Made by a program: the position numbers and the translations under genes. Under the pieces are notes generated by a model, which was given only the letters and a program-made list of their open reading frames with translations, was not told where the DNA came from and searched no databases. Positions 35,654-44,144 of a stretch of DNA of 64,000 nt are shown piece after piece (position 1 is the stretch's first letter; each line of letters starts with the position of its first letter). Source of the stretch: Akkermansia muciniphila (lineage in GTDB: Bacteria; Verrucomicrobiota; Verrucomicrobiia; Verrucomicrobiales; Akkermansiaceae); assembly GCA_947624785.1 (NCBI GenBank), contig CANQLV010000006.1:62001-126000 (forward strand). Reading direction: 5' to 3'.

Positions 35654-36562
35654 ATGCCCAAGGCACCCAGACACACACCGCCGCGCCAGGACTGGCGCCG
35701 GTATGCAGAAACCGCCCGGAAGCCGCGCTCCACGGCAAGCCTTGGCGACATGATGAGGCAATGCAACCGTGACGCCTGGGACAAGACCTACCGCGCCCAG
35801 GTTACTTCCGAATGCTGGGAAGACGAATGCCAGGAATTCACCTTCATGGACCTTCCGCGCAAAACCCGGTTCGTCAGGCACGCCGTAGCCACTCTTCTTC
35901 TGCTCCCTCTGGCCCTGATTACGGCCATGTCCCTGTGCGACCAGCTCGCCCATGCCTCCGGCAGCCTCAGCATCCTCTTCTCCATCCCCGTGTGGTACGC
36001 CCTGATGGGGGCGGCCGTGTGGGTGGTGCTGGGCAGCAGCAGGCTGTTCACCTCATCCCTGCTGTACCTGTACGTGCTGGGCCATGAACTGACGCACGTG
36101 CTGGCGGTCTTTTGCAGCCGCGGCTCCATTCATGCCTTCAAGGCGGATCTGGACGGCGGATACATCCAGACGGACAAAAACAACCTCTTCATCTCCCTTT
36201 CCCCCTATTTCCTGCCCCTATGGGCGATGCTGTGGGGGCTGGTATGGGGGATGGCGTACCTCTTCTGGCCCACGGTCACCTGCCAGGCCCTTCTTTACTC
36301 CGGGCTGGGCTTCTGGTGGTGCTTCCACCTGTTCTGGACGGCATGGATCATCCCCAAGGACCAGCCGGACCTGGCGGATAACGGAACCTTCTTCTCCCTC
36401 ATCCTCGTTTACTTTGCCAACCTGCTTCTCTTCCTGGTGCTGCTGCGCCTGTTCAACGCCGTAAGCCTGCACCGCTTTCTGACGGACTGCGTCCACAATG
36501 CGGAAAGGCTGTGGGACGCACTCAGGGACCTCGTCATGCTGGCGGCCGGCCTGTTCCTGTGA
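35654..36562 (+). CDS. Polytopic membrane protein with an HELTH zinc motif (possible M50-like protease)
   Basis: The 302-residue product has a charged N-terminal segment of about 65 residues, then about six hydrophobic helices. Within a helix lies VLGHELTHVLAVF, an HExxH motif with H144, E145 and H148, as in intramembrane metalloproteases. The following sequence DLDGGYIQTDKNNLFISLSP is not the classical M50 LDG motif, although it contains DGG. I do not recognise the family. The ATG at 35612 would add 14 residues. It ends about 80 bases before a lipoprotein gene. Confidence 0.55.
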   Translation: MPKAPRHTPPRQDWRRYAETARKPRSTASLGDMMRQCNRDAWDKTYRAQVTSECWEDECQEFTFMDLPRKTRFVRHAVATLLLLPLALITAMSLCDQLAHASGSLSILFSIPVWYALMGAAVWVVLGSSRLFTSSLLYLYVLGHELTHVLAVFCSRGSIHAFKADLDGGYIQTDKNNLFISLSPYFLPLWAMLWGLVWGMAYLFWPTVTCQALLYSGLGFWWCFHLFWTAWIIPKDQPDLADNGTFFSLILVYFANLLLFLVLLRLFNAVSLHRFLTDCVHNAERLWDALRDLVMLAAGLFL

Positions 36563-36642
36563 AAAATATTCTTTTCCTTACCGGTAAGGATGAACGGCAG
36601 AAGGTGAAAAGGAATCCAACCTTTCAGCAAAAAGGAGATTCC

Positions 36643-37164
36643 ATGCAAGCCACACACTTCATTATCCTGACCATGGCCGCAGTTTCCCTGATGGGCTGCA
36701 ACCCCAAGGAAACCGTGAACGCCCTTACCTCCGATCAAAACGTCACCCAGCAGATGGCCGTGAGATTCGCGGAAAACATGGTAGGCCTGCCTCGGGCGCT
36801 CGTCGTCTCGGATGCCAGAAAAGCGGCCCCGGGCGATAAAGTCACCGTCAAGGGAGCCGTGCTGGGGGATGAACCCGTTTTCTCAAAAAACATTGCCTCC
36901 TTTACCATCGGGGACCCGGCCCAGCTCCTGGCCAACATGAAGGAGCGGGGAGTGTGGTCCACCGGTACGGTGCCGGTGGAAATACGGAAAAATAACACGA
37001 TGACCGTTCAATTTGTGGATGACCAGGGCCAGCCCATCAAACACTCCGCCAAAGGCGTGAACGGGCTGAAGGAACGTGACGCCGTCATCATTACCGGAAC
37101 CATTGATCCTCATTCCACTCCGGAAAATCCGGTGCTGAACATTGAAAGCATCGTGATTGAATAG
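36643..37164 (+). CDS. Predicted lipoprotein of unknown function
   Basis: The 173-residue product begins with a lipoprotein signal (MQATHFIILTMAAVSLMGC), with Cys in an LMGC lipobox. It has a good Shine-Dalgarno site (AAAGGAG) about ten bases upstream, which is rare in this window. The mature region looks like an OB-fold or NigD-like small beta domain: ARKAAPGDKVTVKGAVLGDE, AVIITGTIDPHSTPENPVLN. No catalytic motif is seen. A strong terminator follows. Confidence 0.75.
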   Translation: MQATHFIILTMAAVSLMGCNPKETVNALTSDQNVTQQMAVRFAENMVGLPRALVVSDARKAAPGDKVTVKGAVLGDEPVFSKNIASFTIGDPAQLLANMKERGVWSTGTVPVEIRKNNTMTVQFVDDQGQPIKHSAKGVNGLKERDAVIITGTIDPHSTPENPVLNIESIVIE

Positions 37165-37196
37165 CAACCCTTCTGTGCCAAACCCTGATTCATGTC

Positions 37197-37232
37197 AAAC
37201 GGTTCGGGCGTCTTGCGCCTGAACCGTTTTTC
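37197..37232 (+). terminator. Rho-independent terminator of the lipoprotein gene
   Basis: A 14-bp stem (37197-37210 with 37216-37229, one G-U) with a 5-base loop is followed by T residues. Confidence 0.9.
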
Positions 37233-37248
37233 ATATCAGGATGCGCGC

Positions 37249-37728
37249 ATGGGATTTGATCCGGCATCTTTGGGAATGATAACGCTGGCCGCCACTTCGG
37301 CGGCAGCGGGCGCGGCCTCCGCGTCCGCCCAGAAAAAAAGCGCGGACGCCGCCAGGAAGGCGGCGGATGCAAACGCCGCCACCCTCAGGAACGAGGCGGA
37401 CCTCCAGAAACAGACGGGCGTGGAAAACGCCAAACGCATGCAGCAGGACGCCACACGGCAAATGGGTGACGCCCGCCTGGACGCCGCCCAGTCTTCCCTG
37501 CTCCGGGATGGTTCCGTACCGGTCAGGGAACAGGCCCTGGCGACGCGCCTGCAAACCAGGATTCAGGATGAAGCCGCGGAAGCCATGAGGAATGCCCAGT
37601 CCCTGTACAACCGGGCGAACATGGAACAGTACCTGGGCCGCGCCAATGCAAGAGCCCAGAAAACCGCCGCGGCAGGCACCCTTCTCTCCGGATTCGCCCA
37701 GGGAGGCAACGCCCTCCTCAAATGGTGA
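37249..37728 (+). CDS. Small Ala-rich protein resembling a phage internal virion protein
   Basis: The 159-residue product starts with a hydrophobic, Ala-rich segment (LGMITLAATSAAAGAASASA) followed by a long Gln/Ala/Lys coiled-coil-like region (AQKKSADAARKAADANAATL through RQMGDARLDAAQSSLLRDGS). The C terminus is small and glycine-rich. Composition and layout resemble T7 gp14-type or similar DNA-ejection proteins of tailed phages, but no other phage gene is nearby. ATG at 37249 is chosen because the upstream in-frame ATG (37192) precedes a terminator. It could be a remnant or domesticated phage gene. The family assignment is by layout only. Confidence 0.45.
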   Translation: MGFDPASLGMITLAATSAAAGAASASAQKKSADAARKAADANAATLRNEADLQKQTGVENAKRMQQDATRQMGDARLDAAQSSLLRDGSVPVREQALATRLQTRIQDEAAEAMRNAQSLYNRANMEQYLGRANARAQKTAAAGTLLSGFAQGGNALLKW

Positions 37729-37754
37729 GGCAACCGGCGATAGCCGGCGACTAA

Positions 37755-38681
37755 TCAGCGGGAACCGGAACCTGTCTGCGGAACCTCCGCAGGCGCCGGA
37801 AGAACTTCCGGCACCACGCCGCCTATGCCTATTTTGATATTCACGGGAACCGGCCTGATGCGGGAGGGCCCCTGGTACAGAGCAGCCACTTCTACAAACC
37901 GGGGCGAATTCCTGAACAGGAAGGATTTTCCCCTGTCTTCATTGTAAGAATGGTCGCAGGTAGGAACAGGCTTCAATCTCGCGCCTTTCACATCGTGAAA
38001 CACAAAATCCTCCGCCCGGAACATCTTCTCCGAATACACCTCGGAATACACCATGAACTTCCATTCCTCCCCCGGTTCGTTCGCCGGCGCATGACGGCTG
38101 CGCCCCGTCTGCCTGGTCACTTTCAGCGTCACCGTCTCCAGCTTGGACATGTCGGCTACTTCCACCCGGTTATTCTCCAGGGCTCTCCGCACGGCAACAG
38201 GGTCCGGCACCGGAATGGAAACGCCGCTCTCCTTCAATTCCACCACCCCGAAATCAAGAGACTCCAGCCCCTGGCACAAAGGGAGAAAAAGAGTGCCGCT
38301 CACCTGAATCCAGCGGGCTCCCGGAGAAGGCACATCCTTTAAATCAAGGCTCACGTTTACCCGCCTCAAGCCCTTGTCCTCAATAATCCCTTCCCATAGA
38401 CGGATGGAGCGCACTCTCAGACGCACGCCATTGGAATCGACAGCCGTCAATTCCTGTTCCGGCTGTTCCGGAGCCAGCATTTCAGAACCTGGAAACACGC
38501 AATACAGCACGATGCCCGTCTTGGTGAAATTAAAAGGCTCCCCCCTCACCAGTCCCATGGAAGACAGCCCGATGACGGGCCCCTTCAAGCTGGTGCCGGA
38601 ATAGGAAGCGCTCTTAACGGGAATATCCGCCGCCATCAGCGTTCCCGCACACCAGCAGGCGATTGTGACAAACCATTTCAT
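37755..38681 (-). CDS. Exported beta-rich protein of unknown function, tandem paralogue 1
   Basis: The 308-residue product has a signal peptide (MKWFVTIACWCAGTLMAADI). The body is beta-rich: PGARWIQVSGTLFLPLCQGL and DFGVVELKESGVSIPVP in the middle, VTLKVTRQTGRSRHAP near the centre, and VPVNIKIGIGGVVPE near the end. The neighbour at 38695-39486 shares the pattern PGAxWxxxxGxL, a Pro-rich linker and the VPVxxKIGxGG end. No domain is recognised. The stop is close to the phage-like gene. Both paralogues may be transcribed together from upstream. Confidence 0.7.
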   Translation of the reverse strand: MKWFVTIACWCAGTLMAADIPVKSASYSGTSLKGPVIGLSSMGLVRGEPFNFTKTGIVLYCVFPGSEMLAPEQPEQELTAVDSNGVRLRVRSIRLWEGIIEDKGLRRVNVSLDLKDVPSPGARWIQVSGTLFLPLCQGLESLDFGVVELKESGVSIPVPDPVAVRRALENNRVEVADMSKLETVTLKVTRQTGRSRHAPANEPGEEWKFMVYSEVYSEKMFRAEDFVFHDVKGARLKPVPTCDHSYNEDRGKSFLFRNSPRFVEVAALYQGPSRIRPVPVNIKIGIGGVVPEVLPAPAEVPQTGSGSR

Positions 38682-38694
38682 CTGCTTATGCGGA

Positions 38695-39486
38695 TTAACA
38701 GCCGGGAACGGCAGCCCCTCCCAGGCCTATTTTCATATCTACGGGAACCTTGCGGAACATGCGCTTATTCCAATAGGAAACCACCACGCGCAAGGAGCGG
38801 CAGCGGGCGGAAACACGGTAATCCTTCCCCCACATGCGCATCTTCCTGCCCCGGCTGTTCAAATCGCCCCGGCCTTTCAGGGGAAGTCCGTTTTCCTCTC
38901 TGACACTCATGGAATTAAAATAAAAATCACTCCTTCCCTCCACCTTCAGTTTCCAGCGGTTAAAGCTCTTTTCCAGCGTAAGGGCCACCTTGTCCTTCCG
39001 CGGCTTTTCAAGAGGCAATTCCACCCTGGTTCCTTCTTCCAGCAGAGGCAGAACTACGGCGGGCAGCTCCACCAGGTCATCAGCAAAAGCGCACAAAAGA
39101 AATCCCCGGAGGCGCACCCACTCCGCACCGGGGTCAGGACGCTGGATAGCGGCGGCAAACCAGACGGGGTCACCGTGACCCACGCCAAACGCCTTGGTCG
39201 CATCGGCGGAAATCCTGTAAATCTTCAGGTTCCTTCCCGTTGAATCCGTGCAGACAAGCTCATCCGGAACCTCTTCATAAAAAACGGGCCCCCCAAGCTG
39301 ATCTTCATAAACGCATGACATCCCCAGCAGCAACTGCGGAATAATCCTGGTCACAGGATCTTCCACCAGAATTCTAAGGAAGGACAAATGCAGCGCCGCA
39401 TCCCGGAGCAACGGAACATTCGTTGAAGCAACAGCGGGATGGATAGCTGAACACACGAGAAAGAGACACGCGGAAAAACACTTCAT
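38695..39486 (-). CDS. Exported beta-rich protein of unknown function, tandem paralogue 2
   Basis: The 263-residue product has a signal peptide (MKCFSACLFLVCSAIHPAVA). It shares with the next gene on the strand PGAEWVRLRGFLLCAFADDL, a following LPLLEEGTRVELPLEKPR, and the end VPVDMKIGLGGAAVPGC. Similarity is clear only in these parts, so the pair diverged long ago. It begins at the edge of AT-rich DNA that leads into cassette 2. No known domain. Confidence 0.7.
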   Translation of the reverse strand: MKCFSACLFLVCSAIHPAVASTNVPLLRDAALHLSFLRILVEDPVTRIIPQLLLGMSCVYEDQLGGPVFYEEVPDELVCTDSTGRNLKIYRISADATKAFGVGHGDPVWFAAAIQRPDPGAEWVRLRGFLLCAFADDLVELPAVVLPLLEEGTRVELPLEKPRKDKVALTLEKSFNRWKLKVEGRSDFYFNSMSVREENGLPLKGRGDLNSRGRKMRMWGKDYRVSARCRSLRVVVSYWNKRMFRKVPVDMKIGLGGAAVPGC

Positions 39487-39890
39487 GGAGGTAGCGACGG
39501 GGGCAATCTAACAAACGCCGGCTCCCGCACAAGCAAAAAGGAACACCTTGAAGACAAGCCGCACATCGCTATTATTCAGCGCCCCCCTGCTTTCTTCCGG
39601 ATATCCGTGGTTTTCCTTTCCGCCATACAGAGTTCAGGAAAGAACATTCTAAAATTGCCATCAGCTCTAATCATAGAAAAATAAATAAATTTTACAAAAA
39701 TCTTTAAAAATCCAGAACTGCTATATACATTTTCATATAGCCTGAGCGCTAGAAGCGTCCGTCCATTCCTAGTGGACGCAAATCAAGGATAGAGACTAAC
39801 CTTTGTCAAGTTGACCTCACGGGATCCAGTCCTATAAGCCATTTTTAGTGCTCCGACTCTCAGAATTTTTTAAACCAAACGCCAAACCCC
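39487..39890. other. AT-rich intergenic region upstream of cassette 2
   Basis: This 404-base region is visibly AT-rich, unlike the GC-rich core. It contains two small hairpins: CTATAT (39721-39726) with ATATAG (39735-39740), and GCGTCC (39755-39760) with GGACGC (39774-39779). It also has the promoter listed next. No gene is seen. Confidence 0.6.
39811..39838 (+). promoter_or_regulatory. Sigma70-like promoter of secreted cassette 2
   Basis: TTGACC at 39811-39816 and TATAAG at 39833-39838 are 16 bases apart, each one base from consensus. The first cassette start codon is at 39891, about 50 bases downstream. Cassette 1 has a comparable promoter 30 bases before its start. Confidence 0.55.
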
Positions 39891-40765
39891 ATGGGAATAG
39901 GAAAATATTTTATAATTGCCTTCGCCTGTGCCATCATGAGCGGCATAGACGTTCACGCGGAGAACAGGATGCTGGAGATCACATCCCAAACTGAAAAACC
40001 ATCAGCTGACTGCGTCATTAAAAAATTGAATGAAAAAAGGATAAAGCGCGAAAAGAAATCGGAATAGGAGAAATCGTAACACTAACACTAACCCGCAAAG
40101 GAGGAAAGCCATTAAATAAAAATACGAAGGTTACCTGGACTAAGAAAGGCAATGGAGCAACGTTAAGGGGCCGAGGAACCACTGCAACCTTGACGGCTGA
40201 CTTGATCATGGAAAATAATAATGTTACTGTCAAAGCGGAAGCTGATGATTTTCCTCCAGCAGAAATCACTTTTAACATTAAAAAACCGACTCGCTTAACA
40301 GGAAAAAAGGGAGAAGAATACGGCAAGCAATCAGATATTGGCTTCGGCATCACTGGAAAAATTATTGTTACTGTGCATCCAACGTCCGTCAGTTTTGCCA
40401 GGTGTGGCGTCATCGAAAAAGATGGCGGTACCGTTATTGACCCGAAAGCACCCCCGCCATTTAAAGTTAACGATCATGATCCCGGCAATAACGGGGATCC
40501 TCCCGATGCGCGTAACGAAATCTTTGATAATGTAACTTTGGTTATGTTATTTAATACTATTTCTAAGTTAAACGGAACGTGCAGATGGACATGGTTATGC
40601 AATTATGAAGTAACTCAAATTAAGAAGCGTATAGAACAAATTCAGCAGACATTTACCGTCACACGAACAAATGATCCTAAATTTCCAAAACAAAAAAACT
40701 GTTCCGGCACCATTATAAAATTCAAAGTTTCTTTTTCGGTAAAAGCTATAGAACAAACATTATAA
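39891..40765 (+). pseudogene. Cassette 2 gene A: Ig-like exported protein, frame interrupted at an A6 tract
   Basis: The frame opens at ATG 39891 with a signal peptide (FIIAFACAIMSGIDVHAE) and stops after about 58 codons at TAG 40065-40067. Homology resumes in another frame and runs to TAA at 40763-40765. The shift lies at the A6 run 40033-40038 (codons GAA-AAA-AGG): one extra A or a -1 slip restores a 291-residue protein. Shared with cassette 1 are KEIGIGEIVTLTL, the following Ig-like strands, VSFARCGVIEKDGG and CRWTWLCNYEV. The slip point is upstream of the EIGIGE block here but downstream of it in cassette 1, so the events are independent. Function unknown. Confidence 0.7.
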
Positions 40766-40779
40766 ATTTTTATCATAAA

Positions 40780-41688
40780 ATGATGAAGCTATTAATATCG
40801 GTTGGAATCCTCATTTTTTCCATCTATCCCGCCATGGCAAAAATACAATTATTTGACTCCAGCCTCGTCAAACCGGATTCTCCTGATGTTCTTAAAAACA
40901 TTCAGACACCTCCGTCAAAATTGAAAAAACTTCTTGATGACGGTCAATCAGAAGAATTTTTCAAGGAAGCAGCCATGGAACTTGAACGCATCAGGGAGCT
41001 TGCGGCAGAGAATGAATTCCCAAGTGAAGAAACTCGTAATAATACCCCCTAGATTTTTTATTTCATCGCCAATACACCTCTTGTTGCCATAGATTCAGCC
41101 GAGCAGGCAAGGTGCGCCATAAACAACCGTGACGCAGACCTTTATCTTAAGGAGGAAGCCCTGGAAATGCTCGCCATTTCCACTTATCGTGATCTTTTTC
41201 CCAATGGCAAGGCATCAAGAGAATTGATGGCATCCTATGGGGCAGCCATCATGCGCGGCTTCCTCAACGGCACCAAATCAAAATCCTACTCGGACAAGCC
41301 GGTATTCGTTTCTGATGAAGAAGCAAAAGCCATGCTGAAAAGAAACAGTGAGATCATGGAAAACGCATTTTCTGAAATTGCCCAAATCCAGAAAAAAGGG
41401 ACGGGGCTGGAAACAGATAAAAAGATAAATGACGTTTCTGAAGACATGAACAAACGGATTCATGACAACGGCCAGCAATTCCAAGATCACACCGTTGTGG
41501 TCAACACGCAAACCTCCCGAAACCTCCTGCTCAAGAATATTATTGAACGCTCGGAGAAGAACTTCATGATCCTTCTTACTGATTTATTTCCTGAAAAAAA
41601 ATCAGAGATGCGCAAATATATCAAGATGGCAGGATATTCGGACCAAGAGATTCGTAAATTTATCGATCGCGCCTTGGAAAAAGATTGA
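40780..41688 (+). pseudogene. Cassette 2 gene B: exported helical protein with an in-frame TAG
   Basis: A single frame runs from ATG 40780 to TGA 41686-41688 and is interrupted by one TAG at 41050-41052. Codons beyond the TAG continue IFYFIANTPLVAIDSAEQAR and align with LFLYYMIAKAPF of cassette 1, so this is one gene with a nonsense codon. The start is a signal peptide (MMKLLISVGILIFSIYPAMA). PSKLKKLLDDGQSEEFFKEA and the final FPEKKSEMRKYIKMAGYSDQ match gene B of cassette 1. It follows gene A after 14 bases. Translation could restart at ATG 41167, but that product would lack a signal peptide. Confidence 0.75.
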
Positions 41689-42025
41689 AAAGCTAAATTT
41701 CTTTATAGCGGACCTAACACTCGAAACTAAAATCAATCCGGAATTAATGTAAAATCACGCACCTTCATAGCTTCATCAAAAAATCCAATACAAGTAGACC
41801 GTACTGATGAAGGGATAAATAAAGCCTGCAAACTTATCGTTTCCAGTTTTTTGAGGCAGTGGTCCACTGAACTTGGATGGCATGTGTTTACCACATGCGG
41901 CACAGAGGTCCATGGCAACGGATTAGAGAGTTTGGGAATATTACAGGCCTGCGCCTCTCGTGAGAATTCATTCACACTTCTAATGCAAAAACAATACAGG
42001 TGAATAACCTATAGAGCTTTATAGG
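41689..42025. other. AT-rich gap with an unassigned open stretch
   Basis: Between cassette 2 and the tRNA gene no certain gene is seen. On the plus strand 41731-42003 is free of stops for 90 codons and includes KNPIQVDRTDEGINKACKLI, but it has no ATG. It looks like the tail of a lost gene that I cannot identify. A minus-strand open stretch (41733-41975) overlaps it. Confidence 0.4.
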
Positions 42026-42100
42026 TGGCGTCCCCGGTAGGAATCGAACCTACATCTAGTCTTTAGGAGAGACCCGTTCTATCCATTGAACTACGGGGAC
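42026..42100 (-). tRNA. tRNA-Arg (anticodon CCU)
   Basis: On the minus strand the sequence folds as a full cloverleaf: 7-bp acceptor GTCCCCG/CGGGGAC, D arm GTTC/GAAC, anticodon stem GGTCT/AGACT with loop CTCCTAA (anticodon CCU, reads AGG), T arm GTAGG/CCTAC with TTCGATT, discriminator G and an encoded CCA. Its 3' end faces the AT-rich stretch to the left. It is 75 bases long with CCA. Confidence 0.96.
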
Positions 42101-42493
42101 CGGACATTGTCCGTGCAGGACAATAAACGGGAAGGTTCCGGGGCTCAAGCAAAAAGCGGTGCGATTGCGCCATGAACCTTGATTTTGAAGAGTTACGTTC
42201 CACGATGAATTAACGATGCCTTCCTTCCCTTTCCTGCCTTCTATAGCCACTTTATTTCATCCATTCCGCCAACGGCATGAACCACGGCATTCTACCGGAT
42301 GGCTGTCCATACCTACCATCCACCCCATCCCCAGCCGGGCAAAGTGGAGAAGAAAACGGAAGGCAACCATGATCCCCGGGAAGGGTCCTGCCGATGAATA
42401 CCTCTCCGTCAACATCAAAAAGAGGCGCACAAAAGCCTTGAGCCGGGAATGGAAGAGCCGTAGCGTTAAAGGTACCGTCACCGCATACCCGCC
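42101..42493. other. Gap between tRNA-Arg and the alcohol dehydrogenase gene
   Basis: This 393-base region contains the upstream side of the tRNA gene (minus strand) and the upstream side of the dehydrogenase gene (plus strand). I see no further gene or strong hairpin. Confidence 0.5.
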
Positions 42494-43681
42494 ATGCTCA
42501 ATTTCGTTTACGACAACAAGACCACGCTCATTTTCGGAAAAGGAACCCAGCATGAAGCGGGCGCCCTTCTCAAGCCGTTCGGCAAAAAAGTCCTGCTCCA
42601 CTACGGAGGCGGCAGCATCAAGCGTTCCGGCCTTTACGGCGCCGTCACGGCTTCCCTGAAAGCCGCCGGCGTGGAGTATGAGGAATTGGGCGGGGTTCAG
42701 CCGAACCCCACGCTGCCCCTGGTGTATGAGGGCATCCGCCTCTGCCGGGAGCATAGCCTGGGCCTCGTGCTGGCCGTGGGGGGCGGCAGCGTGATTGATT
42801 CCGCCAAGGCGATTGCGCTGGGCGTTCCCCATGAGGGAGACGTATGGAACCTGTATCTTTCCAAGCAACAGCCCCAGGCGGACCCGCTTCCCGTCGCCAC
42901 CGTGCTGACCATTCCCGCCGCAGGCAGCGAGAGCAGCCCGAACACGGTCATCACCAATGAAGAGACCAGGCGGAAGCTGGGGTACGGTTCTCCCAAATTG
43001 CGCCCCGTGTTCAGCATTATCAATCCGGAATTGTTTTTCACGCTCCCCCACCACCAGATGGCCAACGGCGTCAGCGACATGATGAGCCACATTTTTGAGC
43101 GCTATTTCACCAGAACCCTGCATACGGACCTTTCCGACGGCCTTTGCGAAGCCACCCTGCGCACTATCATGAGAAACGCCCGCATCCTGAACGGAAACCC
43201 GCACGATTACGACGCCTGGGCGGAGATCGCGTTTTCCGGCAACATCGCCCATAACAACCTGCTGGGGGTGGGCCGTGAACAGGACTGGGGCTGCCACGCC
43301 ATGGAGCATGAGCTGAGCGCCCTGTACAACGTGGACCACGGCGCGGGCCTGGCCGTCGTCACCCCGGCGTGGATGAAGTACGTTTCCCCCAAACACCAAG
43401 AAATGTTCGCGCAATTCGCCGTGAATGTGATGGGCGTGGAAGGTTCCTTCCGGGAACCGGAAGCCCTCATCCGGGAAGGCATCTCCCGTCTGGAACGTTT
43501 TTACCGGGAACTGGGGCTTCCGACGAGCATGGAAGAATTGAACATCCGGTCCGGGGATTTTCCCCTGATGGCGGAACAGGCCATCAGCGTGCGCGGCCCC
43601 ATCGGGGGGCTGGAAAAACTGGATGCCCGGGACGTCCAGGCCATTTACCGCCTGGCATGCGAAGGCCCGCTGCCCGATTGA
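42494..43681 (+). CDS. Iron-containing alcohol dehydrogenase (YqhD/butanol-dehydrogenase type)
   Basis: The 395-residue enzyme reduces aldehydes to alcohols with NAD(P)H. It has LVLAVGGGSVIDSAKAIALG for the dinucleotide phosphates, and metal ligands in GVSDMMSHIFERYF and GCHAMEHELSALYNVDHGAG (Asp and three His). The overall character, starting NFVYDNKTTLIFGKGTQHEA, matches YqhD/BdhA-like NADPH-dependent enzymes, often used against reactive aldehydes. Substrate is not defined. A hairpin after the stop probably ends transcription. Confidence 0.94.
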   Translation: MLNFVYDNKTTLIFGKGTQHEAGALLKPFGKKVLLHYGGGSIKRSGLYGAVTASLKAAGVEYEELGGVQPNPTLPLVYEGIRLCREHSLGLVLAVGGGSVIDSAKAIALGVPHEGDVWNLYLSKQQPQADPLPVATVLTIPAAGSESSPNTVITNEETRRKLGYGSPKLRPVFSIINPELFFTLPHHQMANGVSDMMSHIFERYFTRTLHTDLSDGLCEATLRTIMRNARILNGNPHDYDAWAEIAFSGNIAHNNLLGVGREQDWGCHAMEHELSALYNVDHGAGLAVVTPAWMKYVSPKHQEMFAQFAVNVMGVEGSFREPEALIREGISRLERFYRELGLPTSMEELNIRSGDFPLMAEQAISVRGPIGGLEKLDARDVQAIYRLACEGPLPD

Positions 43682-43684
43682 CGG

Positions 43685-43712
43685 CAACAGGGGGGCAATC
43701 CCCCGTTGTTCT
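43685..43712 (+). terminator. Probable terminator of the alcohol dehydrogenase gene
   Basis: CAAC plus a G run (43685-43695) pairs with a C run plus GTTG (43700-43708), with one bulged A and a short loop. A weak T-rich tail follows (TTCT). Confidence 0.5.
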
Positions 43713-44144
43713 CCCTCCCTTCCGGCATTCCGGAGCTCCAAGTCATGCAGGGCGGCTTTCCTCCCGTTCCTTCAGCCTTCCCTCCCGCAGAGGCTTGAAC
43801 ATGCATGCGGCACAACGCCCTTATGCGCCAGCCCCGATTCCTGAACGAGGGAACGGGAATGGAACATAAACGTACCCTCACGGCTCCTTCTCCTGGGAAG
43901 AAGAGAAGGCGGCGTTGCATATCGCCGCAGGGAAACCTGCGGAAACCGCCCTGAAGCTTGAAAAGGGCGCCGCGGCAGGCAGTCCGCACCGGAATACAGG
44001 CCGGAACGTAAAAGAATCCGTCTTGCTCGTTGACTGCCAATCCTTCCAGTGCTTCCGGCCATTGGACGGCATTAAGACAATCTCCCGCATATTGTAACCT
44101 ACTTGTAACTTGCCAAATATTTTACATGGAAGTAGTCTGGCGTA
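43713..44144. other. Gap upstream of the alpha-2-macroglobulin gene
   Basis: Nothing gene-like is seen over 432 bases. The last 60 bases become AT-rich and probably contain the promoter of the large gene, but no pair of promoter boxes stands out. Confidence 0.45.

Noticed and set aside
37249..42100. A prophage or complete integrative element
   Set aside because: Only one gene resembles a phage protein, no integrase, terminase, capsid or tail gene is present, and no att repeat of the tRNA end was found by eye.
42216..42659. Plus-strand open frame before the alcohol dehydrogenase
   Set aside because: It runs into the dehydrogenase in another frame and has no protein-like character.
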